Shown: piece by piece, positions 27,456-35,996 of the stretch
Layout of the letters: the number at the start of each line of letters is the position of its first letter
Position numbering within the stretch: the first letter of the stretch is position 1
Assembly (NCBI GenBank): GCA_963823215.1
Contig: CAWGKT010000006.1
Location: forward strand, 248,001 to 312,000
DNA: 64,000 nucleotides
Direction of reading: 5' to 3'
DNA from: CAIWHR01 sp963823215
GTDB taxonomy: Bacteria; Pseudomonadota; Gammaproteobacteria; Burkholderiales; Casimicrobiaceae
The notes under the pieces: generated by a model
Told to the model about the DNA's origin: nothing
Database searches by the model: none
The model's input: only the letters and a program-made list of their open reading frames with translations
Position numbers and translations under genes: made by a program

Positions 27456-28491
27456 ATGGCCGTGCAGCGCTTGAAACCGAAGCCGTTGAAGGTCGCGCTG
27501 GCCGGCGCGGGAATGATCAGTTGGTATCACCTTGTCGGCTGGCGGAAGCCTGGGCGAGCGCGTGCGCCTGGTCGCGGTGTGCGATCCGGACGCCGCGAGG
27601 GCCGCCAAACGCGCCGAAGAATTTTCCATCCCGAATGTTTATCGCGATGCCGACGCGATGTTCGCCGCCGAGGCGATCGATGCTCTCGACGTGATCTCGC
27701 CACGCGAAACGCATGCGGTCTGGGTCGACGCCGCCGCGGAGCGAGGCATCGACGTCCTGTGCCAGAAGCCTCTGACGCCGACGCTGGCGGAGTCGGAGGC
27801 GCTCGTCCGCCGGGTCGAAGGCAAATCGCGGCTCATGGCGCATGAGAACTGGCGGTTCCGGCCGTGGTATCGCGAGCTGAAACGATGGATAGTCGGGGGT
27901 GAGTTGGGAGATCTTGTCCTCGCACGCATGGCGACAATGACATCCGGATTGCTGCCCGATGCCAGCGGCCGCCGACCGCTGCTCGAACGCGAGCCCTACA
28001 CGCAGCATGAAGAGCGACTGATGATTGCCGAGGTGCTGATCCACCACTTGGATGTGATGCGCTTCCTCTGCGGCGAACTGCGTGTAGTCGCCGCGCGTGG
28101 GGCGCGTACGGTTCCCGATGTGGTCGGCGAGACGGTGGCAGCCATCTTCCTGGAAACGGCCTCGGGCGTGTCGGTCGAAGTGACCGGAACGATGGTGGCG
28201 GCCGGCTATCCCGCGCGTCCCCCGGATCGCCTGGAAGTTGTCGGCAGCAAGGCGAGCGCCACTTTCGCGGACTCCGTACTGCATCTGCACGGCACGACCC
28301 CGCGCAGCCAGCCCTACGATTCCGACCTCGGGTATCAGGCGAGCTTCGACGGCGTCATCGCGCATTTCGTCGATTGCCTCGAAACCGGTGCGCCTTTCGA
28401 AACCGGCCCCGTCGACAATCTCGAAACGCTGCGCCTTGTCGAACATGCGTACTGGGCCGCCGGCCTGCGACGCACGTGTGGCAACAGTTAG
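27456..28491 (+). CDS. Gfo/Idh/MocA family oxidoreductase, one frameshift
   Basis: ATG 27456 gives MAVQRLKPKPLKVALAGAGM, with the Rossmann GxGxx site, then ISWYHLVGWRKPG. At about 27550 the homology moves to the +1 frame (ERVRLVAVCDPDAARAAKRA) and stays there to 28491. Deleting one G of the GGG near 27550 restores a continuous 345-residue protein. The C-terminal part has DVLCQKPLTPTLAES (the EKP motif, here QKP) and HENWRFRPWYRELKRWIVGG. NAD(P)-dependent oxidation of a sugar or hydroxy acid is the family role. Either a sequencing slip or a recent inactivating mutation. Confidence 0.75.
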
Positions 28492-28503
28492 CCGAGCCTA
28501 GCC

Positions 28504-29619
28504 ATGGACACCCAGACCGATTTGTCGCGTGACCTGATCGGCCAGTCCAAGTTGGCGCTGGATACTCCGGCGCTCCTGGTCGACCTCGACGTCATGGAAG
28601 TGAACATCGCGCGCATCGTTGCCGCGTGCCGCGCGAACGGTGTTGCATGGCGGCCGCATTCGAAGGCGCACAAGACCCCGGAAATCGCGCAGATCCAGAT
28701 CGCGGCCGGCGCGATCGGAGTCACGTGCGCGAAGCTGGGCGAGGCCGAGGTGATGGCCGCCGCGGGCATTCGTGACATTCTGATCGCCAATCAGATCGTG
28801 GGACCGATCAAGATCGCCCGGCTGGTCCAGCTCGCCGAGCACGCCGATCCGATCGTTTGCGTCGACAGCATCGAGAACCTGATCGAGCTCGAGGCGGCCT
28901 TCGCAAACGCGGGCAAGCCGTTGCGGGTCGCGATCGAGGTCGATATCGGCATGAATCGCGCGGGTGTCCAGCCGGGCCCGGCGGTGGTGGCACTTGCGCA
29001 AGCGATCGCCGAACGTCCGGGTCTCTCGTTCGTCGGTGTAGCGGGCTGGGAGAGTCAGGCGACGACCATCGCCGACCCTGCCTTGAAGGAGCGCACGGTC
29101 CGCGACGCCGTCGTGGCACTCACAGCGAGCGCGCGGGCGTGCACGGCCGCGGGCCACAGTGTCACGGTCGTGAGTTGCGGCGGCACGGGCACGTTTCCCT
29201 ACTGTGTGCAACAACCCGGCGTGACCGAGGTGGAGGTCGGCGGCGCCATTTTCAGCGATATGCATTACCTCACGCACTACCATGTCGATTTTGCGCCGGC
29301 GCTCACTGTGCTGACGACGGTAACGAGCCGACCGACGCCGACGCGTATCGTCGTCGACGCCGGCAGGAAGTCGATGAGCGGAGATGCGGCGATGCCGGCG
29401 CCTCGCGGCATCCCGCCTGTTAGCCTGGTCAAGCTTTCGGCCGAGCACACCAAAATCGAGCTGGAGCAACCGAATGCTGCCCCAAGAATTGGCGACAAAA
29501 TCGAGATGATCGTCGGCTATTCTGACACCACGGTCCACCTGCACGAGGAAATCGTGGGCGTCCGCGGCGGCCGCATCGAATCCATTTGGCACGTTGCCGG
29601 GCGCGGCAAGATAAAGTAA
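28504..29619 (+). CDS. D-threonine aldolase / DSD1-like PLP enzyme (alanine racemase fold)
   Basis: 371 residues. The N-terminal barrel carries DTPALLVDLDVMEVNIARI and WRPHSKAHKTPEIA, in which Lys54 is the expected PLP lysine of D-threonine aldolase and D-3-hydroxyaspartate aldolase. EVDIGMNRAGVQPG and VVSCGGTGTFPY match the phosphate-binding parts. The C-terminal part holds the metal-site region (VHLHEEIVGVRGG). The reaction class is retro-aldol cleavage of D-beta-hydroxy-amino acids or a related elimination. It closes the catabolic operon, 12 bases after the oxidoreductase. Confidence 0.85.
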   Translation: MDTQTDLSRDLIGQSKLALDTPALLVDLDVMEVNIARIVAACRANGVAWRPHSKAHKTPEIAQIQIAAGAIGVTCAKLGEAEVMAAAGIRDILIANQIVGPIKIARLVQLAEHADPIVCVDSIENLIELEAAFANAGKPLRVAIEVDIGMNRAGVQPGPAVVALAQAIAERPGLSFVGVAGWESQATTIADPALKERTVRDAVVALTASARACTAAGHSVTVVSCGGTGTFPYCVQQPGVTEVEVGGAIFSDMHYLTHYHVDFAPALTVLTTVTSRPTPTRIVVDAGRKSMSGDAAMPAPRGIPPVSLVKLSAEHTKIELEQPNAAPRIGDKIEMIVGYSDTTVHLHEEIVGVRGGRIESIWHVAGRGKIK

Positions 29620-29854
29620 TGACGCCGCACACGGTCTCGTGCATTCCGCGGTCGTTGGCGTCGTACGACGTTCTCGAGCGGCCCAACATCGATATCACAA
29701 ATGCGAAGAGCGACCTCGATCGCTAGGCCGTTGCCGGCGATTTGAGACCAACTCACAATGACTGTGTCGTAACTGTGCCTTGGATAGACTGATGTCGAGT
29801 TTGGCAAGCATTGCAAGTTGTTGATTTACCGAGTGCTTATGTATCCAATGTTCG
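29620..29854. other. Intergenic stretch without a recognisable gene
   Basis: No reading frame with family resemblance on either strand. Base composition falls towards AT from about 29690, unlike the flanking catabolic genes, which fits an island end. Confidence 0.5.
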
Positions 29855-29900
29855 CCTCATAACCCGAAGGTCGCAAGTTCAAATCTTGCCCCCGCAACCA
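29855..29900 (+). tRNA. 3' half of an initiator tRNA (fMet, anticodon CAT), 5' half missing
   Basis: CCTCATAACCCGAAGGTC, then GCAAGTTCAAATCTTGC and CCCCGCAACCA, match the anticodon loop (CAT at 29858-29860), variable loop, T-arm and acceptor strand of bacterial tRNA-fMet. The bases before 29855 do not form a D-arm or the other acceptor strand. This is what remains when an integrase recombines within the anticodon stem-loop of a tRNA gene and leaves the 3' part at the far end of an island. Confidence 0.7.
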
Positions 29901-29906
29901 AATATA

Positions 29907-29940
29907 TCAACGGCTTGCCTTCGGGCAGGCCGTTTTCGTT
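29907..29940 (+). terminator. Rho-independent terminator behind the tRNA-fMet remnant
   Basis: AACGGCTTGCC and GGCAGGCCGTT pair around a TTCG loop and are followed by TTCGTTTT. It is the normal companion of the lost tRNA gene. Confidence 0.75.
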
Positions 29941-30159
29941 TTCTGTCGGGGAAGCGCCGGGGTAGCAGCAAGAAGCGTTTGGCGCCCTCGTTGCCCGCGC
30001 CCAACGTCGATCGCCAGCCCCTCGATCGCATCGAGTAGCCCCACCGGGGCGCCGACCGCGGTCCTAGAGTACTGCGCGTACGGTGCCCTTGAATCCACGT
30101 ATGGCAGATCGGGCCGACCCCGCGTTAACATCCCGCCATGCTCACCAGGAGCAGCGGCG

Positions 30160-30387
30160 ATGGACAAATACTCGATTGACCCGAGCGGCGCCTGGCGGCA
30201 CTACCATCCGCGGCCAGTTCCCCCAGGCTGGCGAATGCTCGGCACAGTTCGGTGCCAGACCGATGATTCGATTGGGGCGCTTGGTCGCTCGCCGGCCGGA
30301 CTGTTCGCGCAGATCAACGCCGGCGGCGTGCGCCTGTTGGATCAACGTGCCGTCGCCGATGCGCTGCGTCGGGTCAGGCAACCTTGA
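30160..30387 (+). CDS. Small hypothetical protein
   Basis: 75 residues, MDKYSIDPSGAWRHYHPRPV to LRRVRQP, preceded by CCAGGAGC nine bases upstream. The ordered pattern (W.RY/HYHP, FAQINAGGVRLLDQRAVADA) resembles a small betaproteobacterial ORF family of unknown role. A second start-like site with the shared sequence ATCCCGCCATG lies just upstream at 30130-30140, so the transcript may begin there. No function can be proposed. Confidence 0.5.
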   Translation: MDKYSIDPSGAWRHYHPRPVPPGWRMLGTVRCQTDDSIGALGRSPAGLFAQINAGGVRLLDQRAVADALRRVRQP

Positions 30388-30463
30388 CCTATCCTGAGGG
30401 TAGTTCGCGCTGCCTGCGTTGGTCGATGCGCCCGCATACTGGTTCGCACGCTAGAATCCCGCC

Positions 30464-30644
30464 ATGATCGACGACGCCATCAACATGGCGTTCGAGCCGC
30501 CCGACCCGGACCAGACGTACCGAAACTATCTCCGGACGTGCGAAATGCTCGGCGTCAAGCCGGTGTCGCGGGAACGCGCGTTTGGCTTGATCCAGGAGTG
30601 GACCGAGGTGCTGTCGCGGCGCCCGGAACCGACAACGCAATTAG
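30464..30644 (+). pseudogene. Small PPDPxxxxRNYLxTC-family ORF, stop lost by a one-base shift
   Basis: Starts MIDDAINMAFEPPDPDQTYR and continues NYLRTCEMLGVKPVSRERAF and LIQEWTEVLSRRPEPTT. The family resemblance ends here; a TAG lies in the neighbouring frame at 30642-30644, while the literal frame runs on into the PEP-CTERM gene without meaning. Its start region (ATCCCGCCATG preceded by TAGAAT) and its PPDP..RNYL.TC core recur at 38938. Function unknown. Confidence 0.45.
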
Positions 30645-31003
30645 CGTGGCGCCGGCATCGGCACGTCGGACATACGCGGGTAGTCCGGCCTCCGGATTCC
30701 TTGCGGAGGACACATCGAATCGCCGATCGCAGTCGGCGCATGATTGGTCGCCGATCCACAGGAAGAGCGAGACCTTGCGGCCGTCGGAATTTCTTACATA
30801 AGCCACGGGCGACAGCCACCCGGTCCGAATGGTTTCGTACAAAATCAAAGGGTTGCCAGAGTGGTGTGAAACGTGCGTGTGTATCCCACAGGTTGTATGC
30901 GTGCTCTTTTGCGACGCTCGGTACGCATGTGGGCAGCCCGTTCACCCTCGTATCGGACCAGCACAAGAGCCGACCGTGGCAGATCAGACTACGGGGACAC
31001 GTC
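30645..31003 (+). other. Leader region of the PEP-CTERM gene
   Basis: About 360 bases with no coding resemblance. It must contain the promoter of the PEP-CTERM gene, but I cannot pick a convincing -35/-10 pair. Confidence 0.4.
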
Positions 31004-31846
31004 ATGACACGACTTAATCGATCCATCCCCTTCATTGTGGCCATGACGATGCTACTGCTGCCGGGCACCTCGGTTGCGGCAGCGATTCTCGAAACCTGGG
31101 AGGGTGAGCCCAACGGTGGATTCGATGGAACGGCCAACAATGTCTGGTTGGGGGAGCCCACGAGCTTCGTCATCGATTCTGCGACGTGGCCGGTCGCGCC
31201 GGCGCAGGACTTTGCCGGCAGTCACTCGCTACGGAGTCCGGACACCACAGACTCCGCTTTGGATTTGACCGCGGTAACCAGCATTTCCGGCGCGTTTGCG
31301 GCGACCGGTACTATGCGGTGGTCGGTGTTCGTCAGCGGCGGCGCGCAGAGCCTTACCTCGACGCCTCGGGATTTCTCATTCATCCTGATGTCGAATTCCT
31401 CCACCGCAGCGGACATCGAATCCGGCTCGATCAACGGGTACCGTCTGCGCGTGGGGGATGATCCTAGCCAAATCTCGACATTCGATTCGTTGCTGTTCGA
31501 GGAGGCCAACGGCAGCGGCTGGTCGACCCTGACGAACAATGCTCTGGGTAGTGATCATGAGATACGCGAGGGGTGGAACCTGGTCGCGCAACGGACGCCG
31601 GCGGGTGTATTCACCTACGGGTTTGCCAACGGCGCCATTGGAACACCAGTTCCACTTTCGTACAGCACGACCGACACGACCGTGACGAGCGCAAGCTTCG
31701 CAGGGATGAACTACCGCACGCCAACCACCGGAGACAATGCCTTCGGGTTTGACAACTTCCTGGTCGCCGCCGTACCGGAACCCGCCACCCTCGCCCTTCT
31801 CGGCCTCGGTCTCGCCGGCCTCGGCTTCTCGCGCCGCAAGCAGTAA
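31004..31846 (+). CDS. PEP-CTERM sorting-domain exported protein
   Basis: 280 residues. The signal peptide is MTRLNRSIPFIVAMTMLLLP up to about residue 27. The mature part is Ser/Thr/Gly-rich and beta-like, with no recognised enzyme motif. The C-terminus is the PEP-CTERM tripartite signal: VPEPATLALLGLGLAGLGF then the basic SRRKQ. Such proteins are processed by exosortase EpsH at the inner membrane and are linked to exopolysaccharide or floc formation. A longer in-frame reading from 30464 has no biological support. A GC-rich hairpin terminator follows at 31871. Confidence 0.9.
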   Translation: MTRLNRSIPFIVAMTMLLLPGTSVAAAILETWEGEPNGGFDGTANNVWLGEPTSFVIDSATWPVAPAQDFAGSHSLRSPDTTDSALDLTAVTSISGAFAATGTMRWSVFVSGGAQSLTSTPRDFSFILMSNSSTAADIESGSINGYRLRVGDDPSQISTFDSLLFEEANGSGWSTLTNNALGSDHEIREGWNLVAQRTPAGVFTYGFANGAIGTPVPLSYSTTDTTVTSASFAGMNYRTPTTGDNAFGFDNFLVAAVPEPATLALLGLGLAGLGFSRRKQ

Positions 31847-31870
31847 TCGGATCCCAGCACGACAATACAG

Positions 31871-31895
31871 GCCCCGCTCCGGTGGGGCTTGTTGT
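31871..31895 (+). terminator. Terminator of the PEP-CTERM gene
   Basis: GCCCC...GGGGC stem with a GCTCCGGT loop followed by TTGTTGTTT. Close relatives of this hairpin and its left flank occur at 37439 and 51883. Confidence 0.7.
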
Positions 31896-31977
31896 TTGTG
31901 GCGCCAATCAGTGCTTGCAGCTCCACGTCGCTGATGTCGGTCAGCGCGGCCTTGATGGCGGTCAGGTCGGAATCCAT
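31885..31977 (-). pseudogene. 5' fragment of a small minus-strand ORF
   Basis: MDSDLTAIKAALTDISDVEL followed by QALIGATNNKP reads like the start of a small betaproteobacterial ORF family. The resemblance stops at the inverted repeat of the terminator, so only the first third or so is left. Confidence 0.35.
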
Positions 31978-32575
31978 TGGGCCGCTTTGAGGGACGGACC
32001 GCAGTTGGCCTCGGTCATTTGATGAATGCTCGACCGGTCTTGGTGATCTGGTAACGCTCCGCAATTTTCGTCAGCAAGTGGGGTCCGACCAGCGAATCCA
32101 TGAGTTGTCCCAATCGGAATGCGACCTGACGGACAATGCCCGATCAAAGTGGCTCGGCCGCACGACCTATGCCTTATGGCCGATGGCCGCCGGCACCGCC
32201 TGCTGCCCACCCCTGAGCCTCCACGCTCGACCAGGGGCAGGCATGGACGGCGCATGCCGGGCCAGGAAGCGCTCGACCCCCTCGCCGCGCAGGTGCCATC
32301 GCCACGGATCGACCGCCATCGCTACTTCGGCGTGCTGGCGCCGCACTCTTCTCCTCCCGCGCTCGGCCGTCACCACCCTCGTGCGGGCAGCGACGACCTC
32401 GTCGTTCGCACCCAGGCCGCAACTCGCAACCGAACCGGCCCATCGACACGCCGGCTGCTGCGACTGGACGGAGCTGATCGCCCGCATCGGCGCGGCATGC
32501 GCAAGTCGAGCCCTACGCTATTCTCCACGCCGAATTGGGGCGTTGGATTGGCTATCCCCTCATTAAGGAGCAACT
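31978..32575. other. Intergenic region before the cytochrome b gene
   Basis: About 600 bases. Several open frames exist but all look like GC-driven shadows. The catalytic and iron-sulphur subunit genes expected upstream of a formate dehydrogenase gamma gene are absent. Confidence 0.45.
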
Positions 32576-33670
32576 ATGGCGAGCTCTACTCTGACGCACG
32601 CGATGGTCGCGCTGTTTGCCGCCGTCGCACTGGTATCGGGTGCGGCGGATGCGCAGTCGCAGGCCACGAATCCACCACCGGCCGCGAATCAGATCGACGC
32701 GAATCCGGTGCAGGCGCAGCAGGAGCAGCAGCTGACGCAGCCGCTCAACAACCGGCCCGTGTGGTCAGTAGTGCGCTCCGGCGCGCCGGCGTACACGAGC
32801 ATCCCGGGCCGCGAGACGAACGTGCTGATCCAGACTCAAGGGCAGACGTGGCGTGCACTGCGCGTGCCGATCGCGTTCTGGGGCGGCGTGCTGTTCGCGC
32901 TGACGATCGTCGGCACCGGGATCTTCTATGTCATCAAAGGCCCGATGGGCGCGGACCATACGCCCGGCGGAAGGTTGATCGAGCGGTTTTCATCGGCCGA
33001 TCGCTACGCGCACTGGCTGGTCGCGATCTCGTGGGCGACGCTGGCGCTCACCGGTCTCACCCTCTCGCTCGGCAAGTCCGTGCTGCTGCCGCTGATCGGC
33101 TACACATTGTTTTCGTGGCTGGCCACGTTCGCAAAGACCCTGCATAACTTCGTCGGGCCGCTCCTGATCATCGCGACTCCGTGGCTGTTCATCCGGTTCG
33201 TGCGGGATAACCTGCTTTCGCGCGAGGACCTCCATTTCTTTGCGAACATCGGAGATTACTTCAAAGGACGCGAGTATCCGTCCGGAAGGTTCAACGGCGG
33301 CGAGAAGTTCATACCTTTCTGGCTCATGCTCGGCGTGGCGACGCCAGTCCTTGTCGTGACGGGGTTGATTCTTGCCTTCCCCAACTTCGACCAGACACGT
33401 TATACGATGCAGATATCGAACATCATTCACATGATCGCCGCATACCTCGGAATCGCGATGCTCGTGCTGCACATCTACCTCGGCACGCTCGGCTTCAGCG
33501 GTTCGTACCGCGCGATGCGCGAGGGCTACGTCGACGAGAATTGGGCAGCGCACAATCACAGGTACTGGCACGACGATGTCGTAGCAGGGCGCTCTCGGCA
33601 GCGCTTCGCCGACGAAACCGACGCCCGCCATGTCGAGCACGCGCCCGCGCGTCAGAGCGCGGCTGACTGA
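32576..33670 (+). CDS. Formate dehydrogenase gamma subunit (cytochrome b556), orphan
   Basis: 364 residues, good site TAAGGAG seven bases before ATG. A signal-like N-terminus (MASSTLTHAMVALFAAVALV) precedes a periplasmic segment and four to five membrane helices. Haem-ligand histidines are likely in SADRYAHWLVAISW, FAKTLHNFVGPLLI and IIHMIAAYLGIAML followed by LHIYLG. It matches the quinone-reducing FdoI/FdnI-type subunit, which passes electrons from the periplasmic formate dehydrogenase to the quinone pool. No alpha or beta subunit gene is adjacent, so it either serves a distant dehydrogenase or is a leftover of a larger operon. Confidence 0.85.
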   Translation: MASSTLTHAMVALFAAVALVSGAADAQSQATNPPPAANQIDANPVQAQQEQQLTQPLNNRPVWSVVRSGAPAYTSIPGRETNVLIQTQGQTWRALRVPIAFWGGVLFALTIVGTGIFYVIKGPMGADHTPGGRLIERFSSADRYAHWLVAISWATLALTGLTLSLGKSVLLPLIGYTLFSWLATFAKTLHNFVGPLLIIATPWLFIRFVRDNLLSREDLHFFANIGDYFKGREYPSGRFNGGEKFIPFWLMLGVATPVLVVTGLILAFPNFDQTRYTMQISNIIHMIAAYLGIAMLVLHIYLGTLGFSGSYRAMREGYVDENWAAHNHRYWHDDVVAGRSRQRFADETDARHVEHAPARQSAAD

Positions 33671-33834
33671 CAAATCAAGAGCACAGAGGACGAGGTGGAG
33701 AAGGGCGACGATGACGACAATGCGCAATATGATCGCGGCCGGCTTGGTCGTGGCGTTGTGGGGCGTTGCGGTGGCACGCTGCCGATGCCACCGCCGATGA
33801 CCGACGAGCTGAAACCCAGCGTCGCCGCGCTTCT

Positions 33835-33995
33835 GTGCTGCCCACGCGATCGGCGAGCCAGCCGCCGAGAGGATGCGCCAGCGCGGCCAGCAACGGCCCG
33901 ATGAAGTCGAGCTTGTACGCTTTGGCCGTCGGAAACTCAATGTTGACCAGCATCGGGAAGCCCGTCGCGAGAGCGATATACGAGCCGAAGGTCTC
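33835..33995 (-). pseudogene. Fragment of an NNP-type nitrate/nitrite transporter (MFS)
   Basis: The minus strand reads FGSYIALATGFPMLVNIEFP, then KLDFIGPLLAALAHPLGGWL and ADRVG, which matches the central part of NarK/NasA-type nitrate/nitrite antiporters (FGSF...FP...FLGPL.GAL.RP.GGWLADR). Both ends run into unrelated frames. Only about 55 residues survive. Its position next to an orphan formate dehydrogenase subunit suggests a decayed anaerobic-respiration segment. Confidence 0.5.
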
Positions 33996-34651
33996 AAGAC
34001 CGCAACAGCGCTCGGAATCACGATTCCTCAGCCGCCGCTACTGCGCGTGGACGATGTAATTCAGTGATTGTCGTTCGAATCTGAATCACCAAGCGTGCCG
34101 GGGCGTGCTACGTCTATTCAGTGCCCACCAGCTTCGTTCGCTGACTGTCTGCTTCGGGGTACGACGAATGACTGGAGAGGGTCGAACTGCGACCGTCGAC
34201 GGTCAAACTGCTCGCGTTCAGACTCGAAGGTCGCTGAACGCCGTCGAAGGCGATCTTAGAACAGAACGCAGTTCGGGGTACCGAGTGGGCGCACGACGAA
34301 CTTCGCCACGCTCGCCAGCACCTCGTACTCTGTACGCGGTACTGAGGGCGTCGGCATTGAATGCAGTCCCAGTTGCTCCGTGCCGAGCATACGAAAGGTC
34401 AGAGCCTCATGCGAAGACCTAGATGGATAGCGCCGTCGTGTGTCGACCGACGGAAGGACCCCGCTCCCCGATTTTGCCGGACTGCTAGAATTTCCGAATT
34501 GCCCGGTCGCGGCACTTTCCGCGGCATCCGACTTTCAAGTGCTGTTCCTCCTGATCCGTCGGGGCGGGATTAGTCCAGGCGATCGAGCCACTTGTTGCCA
34601 GGAGTCATCTGGCAGGATGGTGTTGTATTCATTCTCTTGCAGGAGGGCGAC
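33996..34651. other. Non-coding accessory stretch
   Basis: About 650 bases of lower GC without convincing genes. The part at 34130-34300 has several inverted CGAAGG/CGACGG-type words and looks like a degraded repeat. Confidence 0.35.
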
Positions 34652-35599
34652 ATGTCGGAGAAGAAGGTCATTGCAGTCGTGGGAGCCACCGGCGCACAGG
34701 GCGGAGGACTCGTTCGCGCGATTCTCGCGGATCGCGAGGGTCCATTCGTCCCGCGCGCGATAACCCGCAAACCCGAGTCGGAGAAGGCCCGCGCGCTCGC
34801 CAGCCTCGGTGTGGAAGTCGTGGCAGGCGACGCCGATGATCCGTCGAGTCTCGACCGGGCTTTCGCAAGGGCCTATGGCGCGTTCTGCGTCACCAACTTC
34901 TGGGACCACTTTTCGCCGGAAAGGGAGGCTGCCCAAGCGACCGCCATGGCTCGGGCAAGCCGCACGGCTGGCGTCCAGCATGTCATCTGGTCGACGCTGG
35001 AAGATACCCGCAAGTGGGTGCCCCTGGACGATGCCCGGCTGCCGACGCTTCAGGGCAAGTACAAGGTGCCGCACTTCGACGGCAAGGGTGCCGTGGATCA
35101 CGTTTTCGCCGAGCAGGCCCCGACCACGTACCTACTCGCCTCCTTCTACTGGGAGAACTTCCTCTATTTCGGCATGGGGCCGCGCAAGGCCCCCAATGGA
35201 GACCTCGTGTTGGCTCTGCCGCTTGGCGGCGTCAAGCTTCCGGGCATCGCAACCGCGGACATCGGTAAGTGCGCCCATGGTCTATTTGTTCGCGGCGCCA
35301 GCACCATCGGCCAGCGGTTCGGCATCGCTGGCGAGGTACTTTCGGGCCCGGAAATGGCGGCGGCGATGGGGCGCGCCCTCGGACGCGAGGTCAGCTTCGA
35401 GGATGTGCCGTTCGATGTCTACCGCGGCCTGGGCTTCCCCGGGGCGGACGATCTCGGCAACATGTTTCAGTTCCAGGCAATTCTCGGAGACGCGTTCCTC
35501 CGCAGTCGCGATCCCAAGCTCTCGCGTTCCCTGAACACACAGTTGCTCTCATTCGACGACTGGCTGAGCGGCAACGTCAGTCACATGCCGATCGGGTGA
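34652..35599 (+). CDS. NmrA-like atypical short-chain dehydrogenase/reductase
   Basis: 315 residues from ATG 34652 behind GCAGGAGGG; an earlier in-frame start at 34592 lacks such a site. KVIAVVGATGAQGGGLVRAI is the GxxGxxG dinucleotide motif at residues 5-24, RAITRKPESEKARAL the NADP-side segment, and FFYWENFL-type residues (SFYWENFLYFGMG) follow as in HSCARG/NmrA proteins. The catalytic Tyr-Lys pair of classical SDRs is not evident, consistent with a redox-sensing or quinone-reductase-like role. It is a monocistronic gene. Confidence 0.82.
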   Translation: MSEKKVIAVVGATGAQGGGLVRAILADREGPFVPRAITRKPESEKARALASLGVEVVAGDADDPSSLDRAFARAYGAFCVTNFWDHFSPEREAAQATAMARASRTAGVQHVIWSTLEDTRKWVPLDDARLPTLQGKYKVPHFDGKGAVDHVFAEQAPTTYLLASFYWENFLYFGMGPRKAPNGDLVLALPLGGVKLPGIATADIGKCAHGLFVRGASTIGQRFGIAGEVLSGPEMAAAMGRALGREVSFEDVPFDVYRGLGFPGADDLGNMFQFQAILGDAFLRSRDPKLSRSLNTQLLSFDDWLSGNVSHMPIG

Positions 35600-35996
35600 A
35601 CGGATCGTGGGAAGACGCATCGATCATTCACGGTTCCGCGCGCAGGCCGTGGCTGCGATCCCCGCCAATGCGTACGGCCGCGAAGTCACAGGTGTACGGT
35701 CGAACAACCGAGTGCTTTGGTGCCGATTTCCCTTGCTTTGGATGCCGTGCTAGCTGGCAGGGCTGAGGGCCAGGTGCTCCAGAGCCCGCTGCCGAGAGGG
35801 CCGACGAGTGGGCAATTGACCCCCCACCGGCACAGCGATAGATTGGCAGGAGGCGGGCGGCTTGTGGCCGCAGGCGTGGAAAAACTCGTCGACGCCGCAT
35901 TTGATCCTGGGCACGTTGAATGGCAGGATCCCGGGCAAGCGATCGGCAACACTCGTCCAGATAGACGTCAAAGCGGGGGACGTTAGATACAGTGCC
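35600..35996. other. Intergenic region upstream of the desaturase
   Basis: Nearly 400 bases without a supported gene. A long minus-strand frame here is an antisense shadow extending into the desaturase. Confidence 0.4.

Noticed and set aside
30464..31846. Single 460-residue protein joining the small ORF to the PEP-CTERM protein
   Set aside because: The middle 110 residues have no protein-like character and the PEP-CTERM part begins with its own signal peptide at 31004.
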